From contig JAOXYB010026623.1 in assembly GCA_028565635.1 (NCBI GenBank), positions 1 to 28,275 of the forward strand: a stretch of DNA of 28,275 nucleotides, written 5' to 3'. The DNA is from Phoronis ovalis (lineage: Eukaryota > Phoronida > Phoronidae). Numbering within the stretch: the stretch's first letter is position 1; every line of letters starts with the position of its first letter. The notes beneath the pieces are model-generated. The model made no database searches and was not told where the DNA came from. It was given only the letters and a program-made list of their open reading frames with translations. Below are positions 1 to 9,400 of the stretch, piece after piece. Position numbers and translations under genes: made by a program.

Positions 1-418
1 GTTTGACAGTTGTTGACAAGGGGGGGAGGGGGGGGGGTAAAAAATTGCCTAAAAATTGTTGACATAATTAATGGACGTCCCCTAAACAGAAGTTACTGAC
101 ATGGAAATTTAGAGTGAAACATGCACCAAACTAAACATGCTTTCCTATCAAACCTGATTTCTCACTTTGGTTAAGTCATTTGCAATATGCAAGGTTTCTA
201 ATCTGAATTCTTTATGATTCATAAATTTTCAACATTAATTTTTATTTAGTGCGAGGAAGAAGCATTTATCAGATATTTCACAGCATGAGTCATGTATGTG
301 GGTAATGAATAATTTTGATGTCATTGCATATATAAGTAAGGAATTTTTATAGATGTCCAACTGGGTAGCAGCTGCCTTGTGAACGGGCTTGGCAGGAAAT
401 GCTGTTCCTTTCTCTTAC
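1..418. other. Start of ERCC1 intron 6; no coding signal
   Basis: This follows the exon 6 donor on the minus strand. I searched both strands for the expected final ERCC1 exon and saw none. The only notable element is a purine run at positions 20-37. Confidence 0.6.
20..37 (+). repeat. Guanine homopolymer tract with one A interruption
   Basis: Seven G, one A, then ten G. Such tracts can form G-quadruplex or triplex structures and are prone to length change. It lies in the intron after ERCC1 exon 6, where the ERCC1 transcript would carry the C-rich complement. Confidence 0.9.
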
Positions 419-490
419 CTTAAAAGTTGACAAAAGCGTCATGGCATCCGATTTATTAACTGATTTCACTGTTGTCAAACATTCCGTAAC
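419..490 (-). CDS. ERCC1: ERCC1 coding exon 6 (last exon in window)
   Basis: This 72-bp exon has acceptor ttcttttag and donor GTAAGAG, phase 0 at both ends. It encodes [20 protein letters not shown] then STFK, the first helices of the ERCC1 helix-hairpin-helix domain. No continuation with the CPGLGPQKA-type hairpin could be found in positions 1-418, so the terminal exon must lie outside the window. Confidence 0.93.
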
Positions 491-3400
491 CTAAAAGAAC
501 AAAACAGAAAACTATATCTGGTATTTTGCAAATCCATATTGGTAAAAACAATTAACAATTTTAAGAATTGTAAATTCCAGCAAAACCTTTAATTCAGTAA
601 TGAACTACTTCACTTAATGTTATTCGTGTATATACGCATTACAAATATTATTAGGGACTGCGTATCCCTTGTGCATTGGATGACTAAAAAGGCAGTCCTA
701 TCTTAGTGGATGCAAAATAACCACTGAGGACTACATGCCCCCTGGCACTGACCACCCTCAGTTCCAATATAGAAGTTGGTTTGGTATTTACAATCTAAAA
801 AGGTTAACTAATGAATGAGACATCTTACTTATAACCACAACTCATATAACAGCATACAGCTATTTACTGGGATTCATTGAGATTGGATGTAATTGCATCT
901 TTCTAATTAACAATTAAAAATATTACATGCTTTAGCTTAACTTCCTTACTTACTCTTGTAGTATAGTTTTGATCCATTTTCTCCATAATTTGATCAGGTG
1001 GTTTACTTTCGTAGGACTTGTAAGTTTCAAGGTAACGACCTGCTTCATCGTTACTAAAATAAAAAGGATTAGGTTCAACGATAGCATGCTGCCTTATACT
1101 GACTGCCTTCAGATTAAGCTACAGTCTTCTTACGGTTTTAAATAAAATTCGTTAAAAATCCGCATTACATTTTTTTTGACACAAAATAAATGTTCTTTGA
1201 AACTTCCAAGACACTGGCTCTACTTTGACTACATTATATTGTTTTAAGGCAAATTTGTATTTCCTTTCATATCATTATAGTTAAAAGTTTCTTTCTCTGT
1301 GATTTCAATAGATTTCTGCATGGGAAATTATAAACTTGGTCCAAGTTTATCGGGAACTTTTCTGTGATCATAATTGTTTTTTAAGACTAATAATAAAAGT
1401 AGACCCAGAGTGTTATAGCAGTATTTTCAGACTTGTGTGTGTGTAATGCATGAAATTCAAGCATCCTAAAGGAAAATCCAGTTGATCAAATTCATGCTAA
1501 CTACGTTTTTACCAAGTAAACAATATTCCAGGCAATATACCCATTTTTTGGCAACTAACTGAACTGTTTCAGTATGATTTTAACAAAATAAAACTCTGAA
1601 ATTTATGTAAAACATATCTTTATCACCTGCTTTGAAACTGAAAAATAATAGACTTTCTTCAAAATTAAACAGCACTTTGCTTCCTGATTATTTACAGTTA
1701 TCCACAGTTAAACCTTAACTTTACTTACAGTGTAATTGGTTGGTAGTTTGCACCTGTATAAAAAAAGGAAGTAGGGGGTAAATCAACTGATGAAACAGCC
1801 ACAAGAAGACTGCCAAAATGTATGTACAAACAACAGATATCTAACAAAAGTACTTTTAAGGATGCTTATATATAATTTTATAATGATAGTATTGGTCAGC
1901 TAAGGTCAGCTACAAACATCATTAACAGGAAATAACTATAAGCCATCATATTTCTAGAAACAAGGAAATAAAATTACCAGAATATGATGTTATAGTCATG
2001 TACTAATCAGGTTAATTAAGATCATATCAATAATTAATTATCCAATGTCTTAAGTTTAGTGAAAATATTTCTTAAACTTCTGTCATTATATTTTGAACTT
2101 TATATATCAAAGTCGTGATTCTGCTATCTTTTTAATTGATATTATTGTTCGTACTGATGATGTCAATCATTTTTATAGTGATGCTGGTAGCATTGGTATG
2201 AATTAAATGTATATCTTACTGTAAACCTGGGCTGAAATTCTACGTTTTACAGGTATCAGGAAGTTTAGTCCTGCATGGTATAAAGTAAAGTGTGAGATGA
2301 ATCACACCATTTAGTCAACCACAAATCAATCACTGATTGAAATAATTCCAAAGCCAGAAAATACTACAGTGGAGGAACTACAAGTTTACCCTGAAGGAAA
2401 CCTCACTTTCGTTAGAGGAATTTAAATATTACCTTAATTATAACTGGTTTATTATTAATTATAATGTTTACAAGTAAGCATGAAAAAGTGTTTGCAAGCA
2501 TAAAATAGTGTGTAGCAAAAACAAAGCAAGTATAATTCTACAGAGATGAATGAAACAACATCACGAGTAAACACGACATACTAGTTAATTATAGCTAGCA
2601 ATAGGAACTGATACTGGGCTCATAAGGGAATGTGAACGGTTGCATCTAAACAAAGAACAAAGATGAAGGATGATGAATTTACTTACAAGTATAACAATTC
2701 TTATCATGGACCTTACCTAGGATCACCAACATTTGTGCAAGCACAGATAGGGATTAACTTTATAACATTAGTATTTGCAGTATTTGGCATTGTTGGTAAT
2801 AGTTTAACATACAAAATTATTAGCAAAGACTCACCAAACTCAAATAAAATATTACTACAGGCCTTATGTGTTTTTGATAACCTTGTTTTAGTTCAGCAAT
2901 GGTTGACAACATATTTTGGAATGGACAGATTTTTCATAGAAATGGGAACACCAGACTATGCCAATAAGCCTGTCCTAAGTTTACTGCGTCCATGCGGGAT
3001 AATTTTTCGAACTTGTTTAACAGGATGCATAGTACTCATAACTATCCATCGATATGTAGCAGTAGTTAGGCCATTTCGTGCTGGACATTTTTGCACAGAA
3101 AGAAAAGCCCGTGTACATGTAAGCATACAAGATCCATTTCATATTTGCTCTAATTTGCCAGATTTCACTAAATACAGCAGTCATTCAAATCAAGTATTAC
3201 GGCAGATGTCCTGTAGAATATGCTGCATTTGTGTGACAGACACAACTCAAACGTTCAGAATGTAATCAGCATTCTTGCTGCTGGTTTATAACAGTACTTG
3301 CTTTTTACAACAGAATGCATACAAGATATGCACATGTTAGGCAGACTAGCATTTACAAAAGAAAAAAATTAAGTTTACCATCAGGCTACAATTTTAAAAG

Positions 3401-6400
3401 TAATCTGTCAGTATTCTATTCAGCCATCAGCTGAATTATTTTAATTAAACTTTGTTTTTGATATATTGCAGCTGGTTGTTGTTGTAGTTTTTGTGCTATT
3501 GATAAGTCTACCAATTTGGTGGGAGCATGATTACTATGTAAAGACCGATTCCGATTCAAACGTTACTTTCATTGCTGCTGAACGAACAGATATGGTCAAT
3601 GATCAATCATACATTTTTCTATATCTAATTGGATTAGAGTCTTTGCTTATGTACATAATCCCTGGTTTGGTTATGATAGTTTTAAATACTGCTCTTATAC
3701 GGTCTCTGTTGCAAGCTCAGAAAAGATATAATAAGTTGAGATTAGGACAACTGAGGTGTACTACAAGATATGGCATGAATGCACGACTGACAAAGGTTAT
3801 AGTTATTCTTGTGTCGATATTCTTAGTTTTAGAAATACCACAAGTTGTAGCCTTAGTGATATGGGCAAAAAACTACAGATTCTTCGTAATCATTCAAACA
3901 TTTACTGGATTATGTGTTACTCTAAAAACTTCCGTTATTTTTTTCATTTACGTATTTTCAGCAGGAAAATACAGATTAATACTGAAACAGTTAGTCTTTG
4001 GAAAAGGATTGGCTTACACTCTTAACAGTGAATCTTGCCCAGAGAGTAATAATAATAATATTTGTACTATGCAAACAAGTTTTCGTCTCAGGCACTTTTA
4101 ACCACTGTCGCACTGCTAACTACTTTGTACTAAATGTTGTTATTTTTTAGTAAGTTCAGTAAGTAGTTTTGACATATAAAGTAATATTAAATAGTATTAT
4201 TTTGTGAAAGGTTGTAAAGTATTTAAATTAAAAAGGTATATTTGGTAAACATGACACAAACAATATTTGTATAATTATATGGTATTGTTTATGAGCTACA
4301 TCAAATTATTTATTTCTTCTAATTGTATTTGTAAATTGTATAGCGACCCGGAAAGTGGCTTATATATTAAAATATGTTATTATTATTATTATCATAATTA
4401 TGGTAATTGGTAATAGTACAAAATGCCAAAGTGCCAAATTTAACTGTTCCAGAAAAATGTTGGTAGTGATATTGTGATAAGAAGATCCTATGCTAAACTA
4501 AATTGGATCCTATGTCAGGCATTTCACATTTTAGCTTGGCTACCCTTGAAACTACTAAATCTGAAAATATATTACCTCCACTACCGCTGGGTTACACAAG
4601 GAAATAAACCTGGACATAATTTATATTCCAATAAAACATGTTTGTAATTTAAATGAATTATTTTTGTGATATAATATTTGATTTACAGTTATATTTATAT
4701 TTTGATTATTTATTAATTGTCCAAGTGTAAAATAAAACATGTTAATTTTATTTTTCTTAGGCTGCTGGCTAGCTGAATGACAATGAAATTATAAAAATTC
4801 CAATAAATAATGTCAACTGTTTCTTAATTGTGTTTTTGTTAAACTATTATTTTTGAATAAATTAGTGGTATTTGGAGAGTTGAAGCCATTGATCTCTGTA
4901 AAACTACAGCTAGCACTGGCCCTACATGTACAACCGTCCACCATGTACCATACAGTCAACAGGCTTAAAACCATCAGGTAAAACTGTGTCCACTGCAATA
5001 TAAAACTAAAAACACATACCTTTACCTGTTTTACTTAGCAATCAATAATTTTAAGTCATAACATAGTGTACATTAAACCAGCCGGGCATAAACCTGGCCA
5101 CCAGTTAACAATAGCCAAATTCATCCAAAGCAAAATCAAAATTGACCTGTACTTTGGTCTCAGTTGAAAACAATCACTACATGTATCAAAAATAGCTAGA
5201 CTGAGAAAAGGTAAGGATTTTCAAGATATCAATTAATAGTTAATTTTGTTGGTTTCTAATACACTATTTACTAAAACAAAACACAATGAATGACAGTATA
5301 CATAGAAAAATATATTTCTTAATAACTTTATATAAAAAACTAAAAAAATTAGAGGAATAACGAGTAGCAAGCATATACCTGCATATATTTTTAGTAATTA
5401 TGGAAATATACATAATATTTCCTTTTATATTGGAACAATTATGAATATTACTAACGTAGGCATATGTTAATTTCTGGCAGCAAACCTATTGTTTTTTCTT
5501 CCAATTTACAGGAAGCTGTACCTCAAAGATGGTCACAGTTAAGGAAGTGGTGTTTCATCCCAAAGATGGGTCATTGTTGACCTTGAGATTAAAGGTGATT
5601 TGGATGTCAATGGTCTACAATTAGTAAAAAATGCTCATTTTGGTGACCTTTAAGAATATTTAGGTGCTACAAAGTTCATATTTTTACTTTTTAGCATCTG
5701 TTCAATAACTTTATAGAGGAAACATGGTGCAACTCCTATAGACTTGAAATTTGACATATGACTGCCTCAGGGTCAGAAGAAATTGACCTTTAGGTAAAAA
5801 AAATTTCAAGAATTACGTTATTGCATTTAGATGTCATCAAGCACTCATTTTAATGTCAAGTTCCAAAACAACAAATTTTAAAGATTTGAATGATGGAAAG
5901 ATTAAAAATTCATTTGGAGGTCATTCAGAGGTTAATAGCAGCAACCCTTGCCTTCACCAAAAGGCTAGCTAGTTCTAATAGGCAATATTTTACTGTCCAG
6001 TACTTATATATGTACATAAAAACTTCTTTCGTTTGAAACTTGGAATGCTAAGATTTTTATTTTGTACATTTTATGGCAGGATTTGTAGGCAAAATAGTTA
6101 ATATTATTAGGAACACTTCAAAAAATAGATTTTCTTATGTACTGATAAATGAAAAGTAAGTGGAATTAAAATCTGCTGGTGTGTACTCCTATGATCGGTA
6201 TATTTATAAAATCTATTTTGAAAATAATGCATGGCAAGGTCAATTAGCAGCATAAAACTTACTAAAATTCACAGTAAAGTGTGTACTCTTTGCAACCCAG
6301 GCATTCAAATAAATATTATCTTAATTAAGGTATCTAAATTTATACATTTTAAAATAATTACAGATATCTAAGAGTACCAGGCCTTCCTTAAAATTAGCAA

Positions 6401-9400
6401 AACATTTTTAAAATCCCTCTTTAAAGGATATCCTTATAGTTAATTTTTTTTTTGAAATTTACAATGTGATTACAGTTAAGTTGGTCCTAGATCAAACACT
6501 CATTTTAGTTTGGTTAAATTTGAAATGACAAGAAGAGATGTTACATATTTTACTTCCACTAATGCTGGAAATAAGTGAAAGACCAAAAAAACTGTTTTTA
6601 GTTGCAATACCTTAGCCCCGGGACTATAGTGTACATCTTATACATCGATTTTTAGAATCCACAGCAGCACTACACTGCAGGTGGTAGTAAATAGTGAAAG
6701 GTGGTAGGAAAGAAGGAAAATCCTAACACATATGTAGCCACTGTGGACTAACCTTTAGAACCTTGGCATGCAATTATATTAAATTAAAGAACAATTGATT
6801 TCAGTACAGAAATACAGGTACCAAATACCGTCATTCAGTTCTAAAGAAATCAGATAATTACATTTAATTACCAACATTTCCTTTTTCTTGACGTCACAAA
6901 TATAATGGTGTTATTACATAAATATTTTTTTCAAATTTATACAATAGATATTTTCTTGTAATAATTATTTTATTATTTGTTTATCCTCTCTTTTTTGACA
7001 TCAGGCATATTTCTTACCAGCTGTTAACAAAAAATGAAGTTCTTTAACACTAATTCTTTTTCAAGGTATAAAAATAAAGACTTTTTTTGGAAAGTTATTC
7101 AATTCAAAGACATTTTGTCGCCATTTGACATTCCTCAAAGGCGTTCACTGTAAAAAAAAAATTATAATTATATTTTGAAAGACTTCCAGGCAATAAATAG
7201 TGTAGAAATACCAGCACATAATTACTACATTTTGGATCAATTAAATGCATGTACATTTTTAAATAATAAAGCCACAGTTGTCATGTGATTCTCAAGATGA
7301 TGCTAAGTTTATATTTTGAGAGTTAACTACTCCGATTCAAATGCTTGTAACATCTATCCACTCAACAACCATTTTCATTACTTATTTAACTACCAAATGA
7401 TGCAGAAAATCATCTGCTGTGTTTAAGATGTGTATTTTTAAGTATCTGTGTATGGTATCTGCTTCATTGTGCATAGACTGTGCATGTTGACTACGATTTT
7501 TTAGAATTGAAAGCTATTCAAATATTTGTTTAGAATTAAAACCGAAACCCATTCAAATATTTTTTCAAAATTGAAACCTATTTGAATATTTTTTTAGAAC
7601 TGAAACCTACTGAAATAGTTTTTTAGAATTAAAACCTATTTGTACAATTGTTTAGAATTAAAACCTATTCAAACAATTTTTCAGAATTGTAACCTATTCG
7701 AATATTTTTTTAGAATTGAAACCTACTTGAATATATTTTTAGAACTGAAACCTACTTGAATATTTTTTTAGAATTGAAACCTATTTGAATATTTTTTTTA
7801 ATTGAAATTTTTTGTCTGTACTCTCACTTAATTTCTAATCTAAATTTTATAAAGATGATATAAATCTTGCCAGCCTTTTGTTTTGAACAAACACAATTTT
7901 AACTACAAACACACACATGCACACACAGTTCTCCTCAGTTTATAAAGGAAATTTAAAATAACTGGCGAAGGATGCAAGGCCATAAAATTTTCCATGGAAC
8001 ATGTGAAACCATTGCTTACCTAAATGCTAAAATTAAAGTACAATCAGCCAGTATGCAAATCTTTGCCAATTCTTTAAGGGAATGGTGTGGATTAGCCTGC
8101 AAAAGAAGACTGAAGTTACCCTCAAAGACTAAATAACTATCATAGATATTGGAAATAAAAGGCTCCTTAATCAGGTCTCTAAAAATTCTAACTTATAGAA
8201 TAGTATTATATAATTTTCTAAGCAACAGCAATGCTTTGCATGCCCCAATGACAAGCAATGTCAAGCAATTTTATTTCTGAAGTAATACTAGTAATAAAAA
8301 AATTAATTTTAATATTTACATAGTTACACTATCAGATCATTCGGCAAATGACATGGCATGTATTGAGTGTACAGATGCTTTCCCAGAATCTTCCATTATA
8401 GCCATGCACAACATTTTTGAAATAGTGTTATTTCAATCACAACTAGGTACATACTTCAAAAGTGCTTGCAGGAGTACTTCATAACAACCAAGTAACTGCT
8501 GGAAGTGTAGAATTTTGTGGGTACCCTCAAAATGTAAGCTACTTACAGGATGATGCTGACATGTGAAATTTGTCAAATTTCGCAGTAGTTTTCTCTGACC
8601 TTTAGACCTTTTTCTGGAGACAGCATCCTATCCTAAGGAAATCATTTCAATTGATGAAAGATTTTGAGAGGTCCCTTTAATAGCTGAGGTATGCTTGGCA
8701 TATAAATATAAGAGAAATACAAGGAAGAGAAGCTCACCACATCTACTAACACAAGAAGTACTCGTAATTCATAACTTTTTCCAAGTTGTTTTAGTCTGGC
8801 ATGAATGTACTCTGGATGCAGATGATGATACCTTAAACTGTAAGTAAAATCAAAGGTTATAAATACATAATACAGCAGGAATCCTGGAATCTTTAAAGGA
8901 ATTTAATTGTTTTGCAGATGGTCAAACACTAGAATATAAGTGTGCAAGCACACCAAAAAAAAAAAATGAAAGCCAGCAGCAGAGGAATTGGTGAAGCACC
9001 TAGTGTACCCACCACCAAGAGTTAAGAGGATTAAATATCAAGTATTAACAAGACTTTATAGTTACTGAAAGTCTTGTAGTCATTTTATGTCTACGTATAC
9101 ATACTAAACAGTTTTCAGAGGCCTTATAAAATAGTGGTATAACAATTACTCTACACCAATAGATATGCTTTGATACTCTGTTTATAATGCGAAAAGACCT
9201 GTGCTGTGAGAGCTTACCGAATCTGGTTGGTACCAGTGAATTAAATATGTTTTGTATGTTATTAGTTGACAGATCTGCTCTTGATTAGTACCTGAGAAAC
9301 AAAGCACATGCAGTTCTTCCAACTTCATAATCAGGAACTATATCTCCATATTCCCATGGCACATTTCGTATACATTTCAAAATAGGATTCGACTTTTGTC

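Noticed and set aside
1-418. Search for the final ERCC1 exon with the CPGLGPQKA-type hairpin
   Set aside because: No matching segment on the minus strand; the exon is inferred to be outside the window rather than lost.
3119-3265. Tail of the first GPCR reading frame read through the exon 1 donor
   Set aside because: It follows a consensus GTAAGC donor and loses receptor similarity at once; helix 4 resumes in frame after the acceptor at 3471.
4813-4998. Minus-strand frame with a hydrophobic start and Cys-rich stretch (possible small secreted peptide)
   Set aside because: It opens on a non-ATG codon; from its first ATG only ~53 codons remain. No upstream exon or family match is visible.
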